A stretch of DNA of 64,000 bases. Origin: Mycobacterium sp. E796. Lineage in GTDB: Bacteria > Actinomycetota > Actinomycetes > Mycobacteriales > Mycobacteriaceae. The stretch's first letter is position 1. Each line of letters opens with the position of its first letter. Under the pieces are notes generated by a model that did no database searches, was not told the origin of the DNA, and saw nothing but the letters and a program-made list of their open reading frames with translations. Location of the stretch: positions 124,001 through 188,000 of the forward strand of contig NZ_LZKK01000325.1 of the NCBI RefSeq assembly GCF_001672815.1, in the 5' to 3' direction. Made by a program: the position numbers and the translations under genes. Of this stretch, positions 8,087 to 17,394 are shown piece after piece.

Positions 8087-9631
8087 ATGTCTGCCCTACG
8101 AACACGGATGTCCGAAGGGGTTCGTGACCTGGTCGCAGGACCCGCCGGCTACGTCGACGGACGCTGGCTCACCGGCGACGACAGCACGATTGACGCGATC
8201 GACCCGACGACCGAGCAGGTTCTGGCGACGGTGCCGACGACTTCTGTCGGACAGGTCGGTGCGGCGGTCACGGCGGCACGCAACGCTTTCGACGAAGGAC
8301 CGTGGCCGCGAATGCGTCCCCGCGATCGCGCTGCGGCGATCAATCGCCTGATCGACCGGTTGCGCGCACACCGCGAGCACCTCGTCGAGCTCGGCATGCT
8401 CGAGGTCGGCTCTCCGCGGATGCTCAGCGAGGCGATGCACGCCGATCTCCCCATCAACTTCTGGGAGTGGTTTGCCGATGCCGCCATCCGCGGGCCGCGT
8501 GGTGGCTGGGAGAACGGCATCGGCCTGCATCCGTCCCCGGTCCTGTCGACGAGCATCCTGTTCCACGATCCGATCGGCGTCGTGGCCGCGATCACGGCGT
8601 ACAACACCCCGCAGCTGATCACCGCCTTCAAGGTTGGTGGCGCCCTGGCCGCCGGTTGTACGACGGTGCTGATGCCGTCGCCGCGAACGCCCCTCGCAGC
8701 GGTCGCCTTCGCCCGCATCGTCGAAGAGGCTGACCTACCTCCCGGCGTCGTCAACGTCGTCATCGGCGAAGCCGAGGTCGGGCGGGCGCTGACCGAGCAT
8801 CCCTCCGTCGACCTCGTCACCTTCACCGGGTCGGTCGCCGTCGGCAGACAGGTCATGCGCCAGGCCGCCGACGGACTCAAGAAGGTCGTACTCGAACTCG
8901 GGGGCAAGTCACCGAATATCCTGCTGCCCGGCGCCGACATCGAGGCGGCGGCGGCGCCGTCGATCCTGCGCTTCACCCGTAACAGCGGACAAGCCTGCGG
9001 GGCGACAACCCGCACGCTCGTGCCGCGCGCCGACTACGAACGCTTCGTGGCCGCGGCCGCCGCATTCATGGACACGGTCGTCGTCGGTGATCCGTTCGAG
9101 CCGGCGACGGTGCTGGGACCCCTTATCCGCCGATCCCAGGTGGACAGCGTCCAGGGCTACGTCGATCGCGCCTTGGAGCGGGGCGCCGAGATCGTGGCAG
9201 GCGGCAAGCCCGTCCACGCCGAGACCGGATTCTTCATGTCACCGGCGCTGATCGGCAACGTCGGCAACGACGACGAGATCTGCCAGGAGGAACTCTTCGG
9301 GCCCGTCGGGGCGGTGATGCCGTACGACACGGTCGAGGAGGCGGTGGCGATGGCCAACGGCACCCGCTACGGGCTCAACGCAAACATCTGGGGACCGGCG
9401 GACGACGCGATGCGGATCGCGCGTCGGCTGCGTACTGGAACCGCCACCCTCAACGGCGGTGGCGGCGATCGGCCCGACGCGCCTTGGGGAGGTGTTGGCG
9501 AAAGCGGCATCGGGTTCGACCGGGGCGAGGCAGGATTCGCGGAGTTCTTCACCGTCCAGCACGTGCAATGGCCACTGGCCGGCGTGGGTCGAGCTAGTGG
9601 CCTCCCGCCTGGCCGCGGACCGGAAAAGTAG
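8087..9631 (+). CDS. NAD(P)-dependent aldehyde dehydrogenase
   Basis: 514 residues. VLELGGKSP carries the general-base glutamate (Glu270) and NSGQACGATTR carries the nucleophile (Cys304), the spacing expected of the ALDH superfamily. It would oxidise an aldehyde to a carboxylic acid, fitting a pathway in which a P450 first makes an alcohol or aldehyde. It starts at ATG 8087 with GGAG upstream. Transcription is probably governed by operator copy B. The next operon begins only 151 bp downstream but has its own operator. Confidence 0.92.
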   Translation: MSALRTRMSEGVRDLVAGPAGYVDGRWLTGDDSTIDAIDPTTEQVLATVPTTSVGQVGAAVTAARNAFDEGPWPRMRPRDRAAAINRLIDRLRAHREHLVELGMLEVGSPRMLSEAMHADLPINFWEWFADAAIRGPRGGWENGIGLHPSPVLSTSILFHDPIGVVAAITAYNTPQLITAFKVGGALAAGCTTVLMPSPRTPLAAVAFARIVEEADLPPGVVNVVIGEAEVGRALTEHPSVDLVTFTGSVAVGRQVMRQAADGLKKVVLELGGKSPNILLPGADIEAAAAPSILRFTRNSGQACGATTRTLVPRADYERFVAAAAAFMDTVVVGDPFEPATVLGPLIRRSQVDSVQGYVDRALERGAEIVAGGKPVHAETGFFMSPALIGNVGNDDEICQEELFGPVGAVMPYDTVEEAVAMANGTRYGLNANIWGPADDAMRIARRLRTGTATLNGGGGDRPDAPWGGVGESGIGFDRGEAGFAEFFTVQHVQWPLAGVGRASGLPPGRGPEK

Positions 9632-9708
9632 GGGGCCCGTGGACGCCGCACAGACCACGGCGGGCGGCTTGACCATGCGCCGCCGACGTGATGAAATGCC
9701 GAATATGT

Positions 9709-9726
9709 CGACAGACCGGTCGGTCG
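9709..9726. promoter_or_regulatory. 18-bp operator, copy C
   Basis: CGACAGACCGGTCGGTCG, 56 bp before the start of the hydratase operon at 9782. AT-rich bases (GAATATGT) resembling a -10 element overlap its left edge. Confidence 0.65.
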
Positions 9727-9781
9727 AAAACACTCGTCCCAAGGCATCATGCGGCGGCGCGATTCGCCAGGGTGGCGCGAC

Positions 9782-10231
9782 ATGCTGACCCTCGGAGCGG
9801 CGGTCGAAAAAGCTCGTCAGTACGTCGGCCTCGTCGGACCCGCGGTCTCGATGAAGGTCGAGCGGACCACCATCCGGCGGTTTGCCGAATCGATCGGGGA
9901 TGCCAACCCGCTGTACTACGACGAGGAATTCGCCCGGGCGACCAGATGGGGCGGCATCATCGCTCCCCCCACATTCCTGTGCCTGCTGCTGCCGCCGCTG
10001 CCCGCGCCCGAGATCGACTTCGGGACCATCAAGCTCAACGGCGGCAGCGTCTTCGAGTCGTTCCGGCCGGTCCGGCCCGGCGACGTCATCATCGGGCAGG
10101 CCGAATACGCCGACGTTCAGGCCAAGCAGGGAAAGGGTGGCGGCATGTTGATCTTCCAGGGCCGAACGCGATACACCGACGGTGACGGCCACCTCGTCGC
10201 GATCGGCACCGGCACCGGAATCCAGAGATGA
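9782..10231 (+). CDS. MaoC-like hot-dog dehydratase subunit, N-terminal type
   Basis: 149 residues of a single hot-dog fold resembling the N-terminal dehydratase half of FAS1-like MaoC proteins (GDANPLYYDEEFARATRWGG, then IAPPTF). ATG 9782 is preferred over an in-frame start at 9749. Such subunits usually pair with a catalytic MaoC partner, and the next gene encodes one and overlaps by four bases. The pair would hydrate a 2-enoyl-CoA, as ChsH1-ChsH2 does in cholesterol side-chain degradation. The first gene of a nine-gene operon. Confidence 0.82.
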   Translation: MLTLGAAVEKARQYVGLVGPAVSMKVERTTIRRFAESIGDANPLYYDEEFARATRWGGIIAPPTFLCLLLPPLPAPEIDFGTIKLNGGSVFESFRPVRPGDVIIGQAEYADVQAKQGKGGGMLIFQGRTRYTDGDGHLVAIGTGTGIQR

Positions 10232-10713
10232 GCGCAGCAACCGAGCAGGGCAGCACTGCGCGGCTCGACACGATTATGCCGCCGCGCACGCTGGACCCGG
10301 CGACCCTGGTTGTCGGCGATCGGCTACCGACCCTCACCAAACTACCGACGACGCGCCAACTCGTGATGTTCGCAGGGGCGTCCGGCGACTTCTATGAGAT
10401 CCATTACGACAACGCGGTTGCCGTCCAATCGGGTCTGCCGGGGGTCATCGTCCATGGCTACTTGAAAATGGCGTGGCTCGGTGAGCTCGTATCGACGTGG
10501 GCAGGTCCCGACGCGTTCGTACAGCGCGTCGACGTGTCCTACCGAGGTACCGATGTCCCAGGCGACGCATACCGGCTCGAGGGTCAGGTGACTGCGATTT
10601 CTCCCGTCGACGGCGTGACCACCGTCGAACTTGAAATCTGGGGTGAGGGTCCCGCAGGTGCGAAGACGACAATCGGCACTGCCGCCGTGCAGTTGCCCGC
10701 TGGCCCGCGGTAG
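10228..10713 (+). CDS. MaoC-like enoyl-CoA hydratase, catalytic subunit
   Basis: 161 residues. GASGDFYEIHYD near residue 49 is the hydratase-2 motif, with the Asp and His of the active site retained, followed by HGYLKMAWLG. The ATGA overlap with the preceding hot-dog subunit supports a heteromer in which this chain supplies catalysis. A roughly 18-residue N-terminal extension precedes the fold. The expected reaction is hydration of a 2-enoyl-CoA to the 3-hydroxyacyl-CoA, which would feed the aldolase encoded next. Confidence 0.85.
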   Translation: MSAATEQGSTARLDTIMPPRTLDPATLVVGDRLPTLTKLPTTRQLVMFAGASGDFYEIHYDNAVAVQSGLPGVIVHGYLKMAWLGELVSTWAGPDAFVQRVDVSYRGTDVPGDAYRLEGQVTAISPVDGVTTVELEIWGEGPAGAKTTIGTAAVQLPAGPR

Positions 10714-10723
10714 GTAAGACACG

Positions 10724-11884
10724 ATGCCTATTCGGGGAAAAGCCTGTATAGCAGGGATTTTCGAGCATCCTATGCGCAAAATTCCGCATCGCACGACCGC
10801 GCAGATTCACGCCGAGGTCGCCGTGGGCGCGCTTGCGGACGCCGGCCTCACGTTGGCGGACGTCGATGGCTATTTCTGCGACTCGACTGCAGGTTTCGGC
10901 CCAATCTCGATGACCGAGTACCTGGGGCTCAAGCCCCGCTTCGTTGACTCCACCGAGACCGGTGGGTCGTCCTACATCGTTCATGTCGGCCACGCCGCCG
11001 CGGCGATCGCAGCCGGTAAGTGCCGAATCGCCCTGATCACGATGGCGGGCCGCCCTCGGAGCGCCCCCCAGGGCATGCCCGCCCCGGCCGAGCCATCTCC
11101 GGAGACGACGTTCGAGGAAACATGGGGAATGTTCGGGATCGCTCCCGCCTATGCCCTTGCCGCTCAACGGCACATGTACGAGTACGGGACGACCTCAGCG
11201 CAACTCGCCGAGATCAAAGTGGCCGCGGCACACCACGCACAGCACAACCCGAACGCCATGCTGCGCGACCCGGTTACGGTCGAGCAGGTCCTCGAGTCAC
11301 CGATGGTCAGCGATCCGCTGCACCGGCTGGACTGCTGCGTGGTGAGCGACGGCGGCGGGGCGATCGTCGTGGTAGACCCCGCTGTCGCAAAGGATCTCGG
11401 GGATCGGTGCGTTACCGTCCTGGGCCAGGGAGAGGCGATCAAGCACACCGACAACGGCAACGTCGACCTAACCTACACTGCGGCGGTGGAGTCTGGTCCA
11501 AGGGCATTCGCCGAAGCCCGCGTCACCCCCGGTGACATCGACTATGTGTCGATCTACGACTCGTTCACGATCACGGCCCTGGTTGCAATCGAGGATCTAG
11601 GCTTCTGCCCCAAGGGCAAGGGCGGTGTATTCGTGCAGGATGGCGCATTGCAGGCGCCGCATGGGGTGTTGCCCTTCAACACCGACGGCGGCGGCTTGTG
11701 CAACAACCATCCCAGCAACCGCGGCGGTGTCACCAAGGTCATCGAGGCCGTCCGGCAGCTCCGCGGCGAAGCGCACCCAGAAGTCCAAGTACCCGACTGC
11801 GAACTCACACTGGCCCACGGCACCGGCGGCTCGATCGGAACCCGGATGGGCAGCGCCACACTGATCATGGGCAGGTCCTCGTGA
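10724..11884 (+). CDS. thiolase-fold protein, probable Ltp2-like retro-aldolase
   Basis: 386 residues of the thiolase superfamily, lipid-transfer-protein branch. The C-terminus is typical (NTDGGGLCNNHPSNRGG, then AHGTGG). At the position of the thiolase nucleophile the sequence reads ETGGSSYIVHVGHAA, so the cysteine is absent. Loss of this cysteine together with an adjacent DUF35 gene is the arrangement of Ltp2-type aldolases, which split a 3-hydroxyacyl-CoA into a ketone and a short acyl-CoA. The aldolase role is inferred from family and context; a scaffold or synthase role is not excluded. Confidence 0.82.
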   Translation: MPIRGKACIAGIFEHPMRKIPHRTTAQIHAEVAVGALADAGLTLADVDGYFCDSTAGFGPISMTEYLGLKPRFVDSTETGGSSYIVHVGHAAAAIAAGKCRIALITMAGRPRSAPQGMPAPAEPSPETTFEETWGMFGIAPAYALAAQRHMYEYGTTSAQLAEIKVAAAHHAQHNPNAMLRDPVTVEQVLESPMVSDPLHRLDCCVVSDGGGAIVVVDPAVAKDLGDRCVTVLGQGEAIKHTDNGNVDLTYTAAVESGPRAFAEARVTPGDIDYVSIYDSFTITALVAIEDLGFCPKGKGGVFVQDGALQAPHGVLPFNTDGGGLCNNHPSNRGGVTKVIEAVRQLRGEAHPEVQVPDCELTLAHGTGGSIGTRMGSATLIMGRSS

Positions 11885-12312
11885 CCGCGGCAAGCCTGCC
11901 GGTTCCAGAACCCACGGTGACTGAAGAGACCCGCGAGTTCTGGGCGGCGCTCACCCAATCCCGTTTCGTGCTGCCCCGCTGCAACGGTTGCGCCGCCTGG
12001 ATCTGGTATCCCCGGGGGTTCTGCCCCGCATGCGGCAGCCTGGACACGGCGTGGCAGGAGGCCAGCGGCCGCGGAAGCGTCTACAGCTACACCGTGGTAC
12101 GCAAGAGCGGCCTGCCCGGTTGGAGCGAGGCGGTGCCCTACGTGATCGCCTACGTCGAACTCGAAGAGGGGCCGCGGGTGATGAGCAACATCGTCGGCTG
12201 CGATCCCGACGCGCTGACGGTCGGCACCCCGGTCCGGGTGGTGATGCCCACTGGGCAGGACGGCCAGGCGCTATTCCGTTTTCAACCCGATGGTAATCCG
12301 CCGTCGCAATGA
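11881..12312 (+). CDS. DUF35 OB-fold, zinc-ribbon partner protein
   Basis: 143 residues starting at GTG 11881, which overlaps the previous stop (GTGA). The N-terminal CNGCAAWIW and CPACG pairs form a four-cysteine rubredoxin-like zinc ribbon, followed by a DUF35 OB fold with YTVVRKSGLPG. Proteins of this type bind acyl-CoA and form complexes with thiolase-fold partners. Here it is separate from the MaoC subunit, unlike ChsH2 where the two are fused. The overlap suggests a stoichiometric complex with the upstream thiolase-fold protein. Confidence 0.88.
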   Translation: MTAASLPVPEPTVTEETREFWAALTQSRFVLPRCNGCAAWIWYPRGFCPACGSLDTAWQEASGRGSVYSYTVVRKSGLPGWSEAVPYVIAYVELEEGPRVMSNIVGCDPDALTVGTPVRVVMPTGQDGQALFRFQPDGNPPSQ

Positions 12313-13154
12313 CCTACCAGACCATACGCACCGAGGAGCACGGCCGGGTCGCGACCGTGGTGCTCAACCGCCCCGACCGGATGAACGCCTGGACACGGCG
12401 CATGGAAGCCGAATTGGGCCACGCCATAGCGGGTTTCGAGGTTCGCGACGACATCGGCGCGATCATCGTCACGGGTGCCGGTCGAGCGTTTTGCGCTGGG
12501 GCCGATCTCGACGAGGACCAAACCAGTGACGCCGCGCTTCGGGAGCTCTTCCAGCCGGCGACGGACCGGCCTTATTGGCAGATGCGCACGCCGACGATCG
12601 CCGCAATCAACGGCGCAGCCGTCGGCGTCGGCATGACCTTGCCGATGAAACTGGACATCCGAATCGCCGCCGAGGACGCGAAGCTCGGATTCGTCTTCAC
12701 CAGGCGCGGGCTGACCCCCGAATTCGGAGCCAGCTGGATTCTGCCCCGGTTGATCGGTGCCGCCAACGCCATGGAACTGCTGCTGACCGGCCGCATCTTC
12801 GACGGCCGCGACGCGGTCAGACTCGGCCTGGCCAACGAGGCGCACCCCGCCGATCGGGTATTGGACCGCGCGCGAGAGATCGCTGAGGACATCGTGCGCA
12901 ATGTCTCGCCGGTCGCCGCGGCGATCACCAAAAGCCTGGTGTATCGCGCGCTCGAATCCGACGATCTGTCGGCGCATGCGCGCCTGGAACAGAAGCTGTA
13001 CGACTGGGCGCTCAGCAGTGCCGACTTTACCGAGGGGATGGCGTCCTTCATGGAGAAGCGGGCGCCCGAGTGGCGTCTGAGCAAGAGCACCGCGTTTCCC
13101 TCGGAGTTGTTTCCGGGGCGCTATGACGGCGGCAAGTCGGGAAGGCAACTATGA
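12309..13154 (+). CDS. enoyl-CoA hydratase/isomerase family protein
   Basis: 281 residues of the crotonase superfamily. FCAGADL provides an oxyanion-hole backbone segment, GAAVGVGMTLPMKLDIRIAAEDAKLGF is the second signature region, and GLTPEFGASWILPRLIG carries the region of the catalytic acid. Crotonases catalyse hydration, isomerisation, ring hydrolysis or C-C cleavage of CoA thioesters; the exact reaction cannot be read from sequence. It overlaps both neighbours by four bases. Confidence 0.88.
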   Translation: MTYQTIRTEEHGRVATVVLNRPDRMNAWTRRMEAELGHAIAGFEVRDDIGAIIVTGAGRAFCAGADLDEDQTSDAALRELFQPATDRPYWQMRTPTIAAINGAAVGVGMTLPMKLDIRIAAEDAKLGFVFTRRGLTPEFGASWILPRLIGAANAMELLLTGRIFDGRDAVRLGLANEAHPADRVLDRAREIAEDIVRNVSPVAAAITKSLVYRALESDDLSAHARLEQKLYDWALSSADFTEGMASFMEKRAPEWRLSKSTAFPSELFPGRYDGGKSGRQL

Positions 13155-15082
13155 GCATCGCACAGCAGGCGCAGTCCGAGCTCCTCGAAACGACCGACGA
13201 ACAGCTCGAGGACATTGTCCAATTCGCCGATCCGCTGGTCCTGCGTGGTCTGCTGTATCAGCTCACCGGCGACGAGGAACTGAAGACACAGGTCAAGACG
13301 GTGCGCGCACAAGTCATGTTCGCCGAAGCGGCAATTCCGGCCTCCGAGGATGACATTGCGCTGATCCAACGAAAAGCCGTGGCATTCTTGAAGACCTACC
13401 GCGACTCCGGCGGCGGCCATCTCGACATCGGCCCCCTCGACCGCCTCGAAGAGTCGATCCGGCTGGCGACCGGCAGCGAACCGGGACCAGACCAGATGAC
13501 GATGCTCATCGAGGATCTCGGGCTCGATCCCTGGGTGCGAGCCCACAAGTGGTCACGCACACCAGATCCCGCCAAGCTCGCGGACTTCTCGGTGACGGTC
13601 ATCGGCGCCGGCTACGGCGGCCTCAACGCCGCGGTGATGCTCAAGCGGGCCGGCATCCCCTACACGCACATCGAAAAGGACGGCGGCGTCGGCGGCACGT
13701 GGTACCGCAACCGCTATCCGGGAGCCCGCGTCGACTCGCCAAGCCGGGCCTACACGCATGTATTCGGCACGAACGTCGACCTCGAGTACCCGTTCTGCCC
13801 ACGCGCGCACAACCAGGCCTACTTCGACTGGGTCGCCGACGAGCACGACATTCGCGACCACATCGAATTCGACACCGAGGTGCGCGCGCTCACCTGGGAC
13901 GACGACTTGGCCAAATGGACGATCGACGTCACCGGCCCCAAGGGTGATCGCACGCTCGAGTCCAACGCCGTCATTACCGCGGTCGGTTTCCTGTGCCAGC
14001 CGAACATGCCGAAGATCCCGGGGATGGACGATTTCAAGGGACAGTCGTGGCACTCGTCGCGCTGGCCCGAGGAAGTCAAGCCGGACGGCAAACGCATCGC
14101 CGTGATCGGAACCGGATCCACCGGCTACCAGATGGTCCCGGAACTGGCGCTAAGCGCCGAACATGTCGTCGTCTTCCAAAAGGAAGCGTCATGGGTGTTC
14201 GGAATTCCCGGTTACCGCTCGCCGTATCCCCCGCAGGTGACTTGGCTGGAGCGCAACCTGCCGTTCCACAAGAACTTCATGCGCCTACGCGGTGTGGATG
14301 TGACCAGCGGCTGGGACATCACCACCGACCGCGATCCCAATTACAGCGGAGATCCCCACGCCATCAGCGAGTTCAACAAGCAGATGCGTGACAACGCGAT
14401 CGAGTTTTTGGCCGAGAATCTGCCCGACGACGAGCTGAGGGCCAAGATGACACCGGACTACCCGGTGTGGTCGCACCGGCCGGTTCTCGTCGACACCGAC
14501 TACAACATCTTGGTCGCCCTGAACCGCGACAACGTGACGCTGGTGACCGATGCGATCGCCGAGGTCAACCAAACCGGCATCAAGACGATCGACGGACAGC
14601 AGCACGACGTCGACATCATCGTCTATGCGACCGGCTTTCGCGCAAACGACTACCTGTTCCCGATGCGCGTCACCGGCCGGGAGACGACGCTGGAGCAAAC
14701 CTGGGCGGAAACGGGCACGTGCGCGTATCGGTTCTGCATGGTGCACGGCTTCCCGAACCTGTGGATGCTGCACGGCCCCAACACGATTGGCGGCATCACT
14801 CCCGGTCCGTGGGTGGAGCTTGCCACCCAGTTCGCGCTGAAGTGCATCGACCGTCTCATCAACAACGACGAGAAGTCAATCGACGTCAGCGAGCAGGCGT
14901 ACCGCAAGTACATGGCCGAAGTGTTCGAGCGGCAGAAGACTAAAGCCTGGAGCGATCCGCGCGCCGACAGCTATTACCAGGGCCAGGGCGGCGCTCCCTC
15001 GGCGGTCATGTCCCCTTATCCGCCGGGGACCATCTTCAGGCTCTTGCGCTACCCGGACTTCGGCGACATGGAGATCCGGTGA
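13151..15082 (+). CDS. Baeyer-Villiger-type flavin monooxygenase
   Basis: 643 residues. After an N-terminal extension of about 145 residues comes GAGYGGLNAA (FAD), then GGVGGTWYRNRYPGAR, the Baeyer-Villiger fingerprint FKGQSWHSSRWP (FxGxxxHxxxW) and a second dinucleotide motif GTGSTG. The extension and length resemble 4-hydroxyacetophenone monooxygenase. It would insert oxygen beside a ketone to give an ester or lactone using NADPH and O2. In this operon the ketone could be the product of the thiolase/DUF35 aldolase. Confidence 0.9.
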   Translation: MSIAQQAQSELLETTDEQLEDIVQFADPLVLRGLLYQLTGDEELKTQVKTVRAQVMFAEAAIPASEDDIALIQRKAVAFLKTYRDSGGGHLDIGPLDRLEESIRLATGSEPGPDQMTMLIEDLGLDPWVRAHKWSRTPDPAKLADFSVTVIGAGYGGLNAAVMLKRAGIPYTHIEKDGGVGGTWYRNRYPGARVDSPSRAYTHVFGTNVDLEYPFCPRAHNQAYFDWVADEHDIRDHIEFDTEVRALTWDDDLAKWTIDVTGPKGDRTLESNAVITAVGFLCQPNMPKIPGMDDFKGQSWHSSRWPEEVKPDGKRIAVIGTGSTGYQMVPELALSAEHVVVFQKEASWVFGIPGYRSPYPPQVTWLERNLPFHKNFMRLRGVDVTSGWDITTDRDPNYSGDPHAISEFNKQMRDNAIEFLAENLPDDELRAKMTPDYPVWSHRPVLVDTDYNILVALNRDNVTLVTDAIAEVNQTGIKTIDGQQHDVDIIVYATGFRANDYLFPMRVTGRETTLEQTWAETGTCAYRFCMVHGFPNLWMLHGPNTIGGITPGPWVELATQFALKCIDRLINNDEKSIDVSEQAYRKYMAEVFERQKTKAWSDPRADSYYQGQGGAPSAVMSPYPPGTIFRLLRYPDFGDMEIR

Positions 15083-17394
15083 CCGCAATCGGCACGCGCG
15101 CCGAGGACTTCATCTGGGACGGTCTGGTCCACAGCTACCGGCCACGCGACGACTGGCAGACCCGCGTGTCGCCCAAGCTGAAGCTTGCGACCGACGCCGT
15201 CGATGACATCGACCCAGTGACGTTCGAGGTACTGCGAAATCGGTTGTGGACCATCAACATTGCCCACGGTGACACGCTGACAAGGATGTCAGGCTCGCCG
15301 GTGTTCCAGGGCCTCGACTTCAACATGTCGATCCTGACCGAAGACGGTGAAGCCGTGATGAGCGCGCCGTTCGTCCAATACCTCAACGCTGGAGCGCCGC
15401 TCGTCGTCCAATACCTGATGGAACACTTCAGCGACGCGCCGGGCATCGAGGAGGGCGACGTCTACCTCGCCAGCGACCCCTGGATCGGTGCGTCTCACCA
15501 GATGGACGTCTGCGTGGCCGCACCACTGTTCATCAGCGGCGAGTTGTTCGCCTGGGTGTCCAACGCCGCCCATCAATACGACCTCGGCGGGATCGTCCCC
15601 GGCGGTTGGCCCCAGAACGCGCCCGACGTGTACAGCGACCCGGTCATGTTCCGGCCCTTCAAGCTGATCGAGCGCGGCGTACTGCGCGACGATCTCGAGC
15701 AGATGTACCGACGCCAGTCCCGCCTGCCCGACATGGTCGCGCTCGACATGCGGGCGCAGCTGGCCGGCTGCCAGTTCGCGATCCGCCGGCTGCGGGAGAC
15801 CTGCGACGAATTCGGCGCGAGTGTTGTCAAAGCGGCGATGCGGCGGATCCTCGACAACGCCCAACTCGCGTTCGCCCGCAAGCTCGAGCGCATCCCGGAC
15901 TGCACGGTCAGCGATGTCTTCTACTTCGACGAAGAGATGCCCGGGGACCGCAAGACCCACCGGGTTCAATTCAACCTGACCAAACGAGGCGACCGGCTCG
16001 TCGTCGACAACGAAGGCACCGACCCCCAGGGGATAGGCCCCAACGGGTTCACCTTCGTCAACTTCATGGGCATCGTGCTGGGCCTCTCAGCACTGACGCT
16101 GCTGCACGAACATACCTTCTCCGTCGGCGGCGCCTACCGTCAGATCGACTTTCGTCCCACCCCGGGGACGCTGACGTGCTGCGACTATCCCGCGGCGGTC
16201 AGCGGCGGCGTGATGAACATCATCAGCTCGTTCGTTCGGTTGCAGAACTCGCTGGCTCGGCTGATGGCCTGCGATCCCGAATTGAAGCAGGACCTCGTCG
16301 TGTGCGGCGCGGATCACCCGCTGCTCGTTCTCGCGGGCGCCGACGATCGCGGCAACTTCTTCGGAACGGCGGTGCTGGAAGCGGTTGGCGCCGGCGGAGG
16401 TTCGCGCGCCCACTCCGATGGCGTCAACACCACCGGCCTGGTCATTGCGCCGATGTCCAAAATGCCTAACGTCGAGGACACCGAACAGTACTACCCGATG
16501 CTGATGATGTACCGCACGGAGGCCACCGACACAGGCGGCCCCGGTCGCTATCGCGGTGGAGCTGGCATCGAAGTTGCCTTCACCCCTTACCGTTCCGCAA
16601 AGGTCGAGGCGATCACCAATGCCGGCGGACAAGGCGTGTCGACCAACCAGGCGATGGGCTTGTTCGGCGGCCTGCCGTCCCCGACGGCGCAGTACCACGT
16701 GTTCGGCGGCACGGACGTGGCTGAGCATTGGAAGGCCGGGCACATGCCCCGGTCGGTTGCGGAACTGACCTACGGCGCGCATCACCGACTGCGGACCAAG
16801 TCCAATGGCACACCGCTGGCCAATGGTGATGTGATGAAGATGGTCTGTTGTGGTGGCGGTGGCTACGGGGATCCGATCGAGCGGGAACCCGACAGAGTCG
16901 CCGACGACGTCGCGGGAGGTTACGTTTCCGCCACGGCCGGTCTCAACGTGTATGGCGTGGTGATAGCGGATGACGGTCGTGTCGACGACCAGGCAACCCG
17001 CACACGACGCGAAGAGATCCGTTCCGAACGGCGCACCTGGACACCGGTCGCCGACCGATTCGGGCTTAGCGCTGAGGGAAACGTCAGCGCCGCAACGGGT
17101 GAGCCGCGGCGGTCGGTACACGAGTACGTCGTCGCGCGCGACGACGGCGATCGCAGGGTGCTGGCCTGTGCGCGCTGCGACACCGTGCTGTCCGACTATC
17201 GGGCCAGCTATAAAGACGGCCTGGCGGTCAGCGAGACGGGCGTGGACATCCTGCCCCGCGTGGAAGATCCAGGGTTCTTTCTCGATGAAGACATGGTGCT
17301 GCGTCGGTACTGCTGCCCCAACTGTCAGGTCTTGATGACTGTCGAAATCGCGCGCCGCAGCGAGCCGGCCCTCAACGAAATCCTGTTTTTGTGA
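15079..17394 (+). CDS. hydantoinase B / acetone carboxylase-type subunit fused to a zinc-binding C-terminal domain
   Basis: 771 residues. The first 620 or so match the hydantoinase-B/oxoprolinase fold (DPVTFEVLRNRLW, then GDVYLASDPWIGASHQMD). The last 100 residues are extra and carry two cysteine pairs, CARC near residue 697 and CPNC near 746, resembling the small gamma subunit of acetone or acetophenone carboxylases. A HyuA gene overlaps downstream. The complex could carboxylate a ketone in an ATP-dependent manner; a hydantoin- or oxoproline-type hydrolase is the alternative. Confidence 0.85.
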   Translation: MTAIGTRAEDFIWDGLVHSYRPRDDWQTRVSPKLKLATDAVDDIDPVTFEVLRNRLWTINIAHGDTLTRMSGSPVFQGLDFNMSILTEDGEAVMSAPFVQYLNAGAPLVVQYLMEHFSDAPGIEEGDVYLASDPWIGASHQMDVCVAAPLFISGELFAWVSNAAHQYDLGGIVPGGWPQNAPDVYSDPVMFRPFKLIERGVLRDDLEQMYRRQSRLPDMVALDMRAQLAGCQFAIRRLRETCDEFGASVVKAAMRRILDNAQLAFARKLERIPDCTVSDVFYFDEEMPGDRKTHRVQFNLTKRGDRLVVDNEGTDPQGIGPNGFTFVNFMGIVLGLSALTLLHEHTFSVGGAYRQIDFRPTPGTLTCCDYPAAVSGGVMNIISSFVRLQNSLARLMACDPELKQDLVVCGADHPLLVLAGADDRGNFFGTAVLEAVGAGGGSRAHSDGVNTTGLVIAPMSKMPNVEDTEQYYPMLMMYRTEATDTGGPGRYRGGAGIEVAFTPYRSAKVEAITNAGGQGVSTNQAMGLFGGLPSPTAQYHVFGGTDVAEHWKAGHMPRSVAELTYGAHHRLRTKSNGTPLANGDVMKMVCCGGGGYGDPIEREPDRVADDVAGGYVSATAGLNVYGVVIADDGRVDDQATRTRREEIRSERRTWTPVADRFGLSAEGNVSAATGEPRRSVHEYVVARDDGDRRVLACARCDTVLSDYRASYKDGLAVSETGVDILPRVEDPGFFLDEDMVLRRYCCPNCQVLMTVEIARRSEPALNEILFL

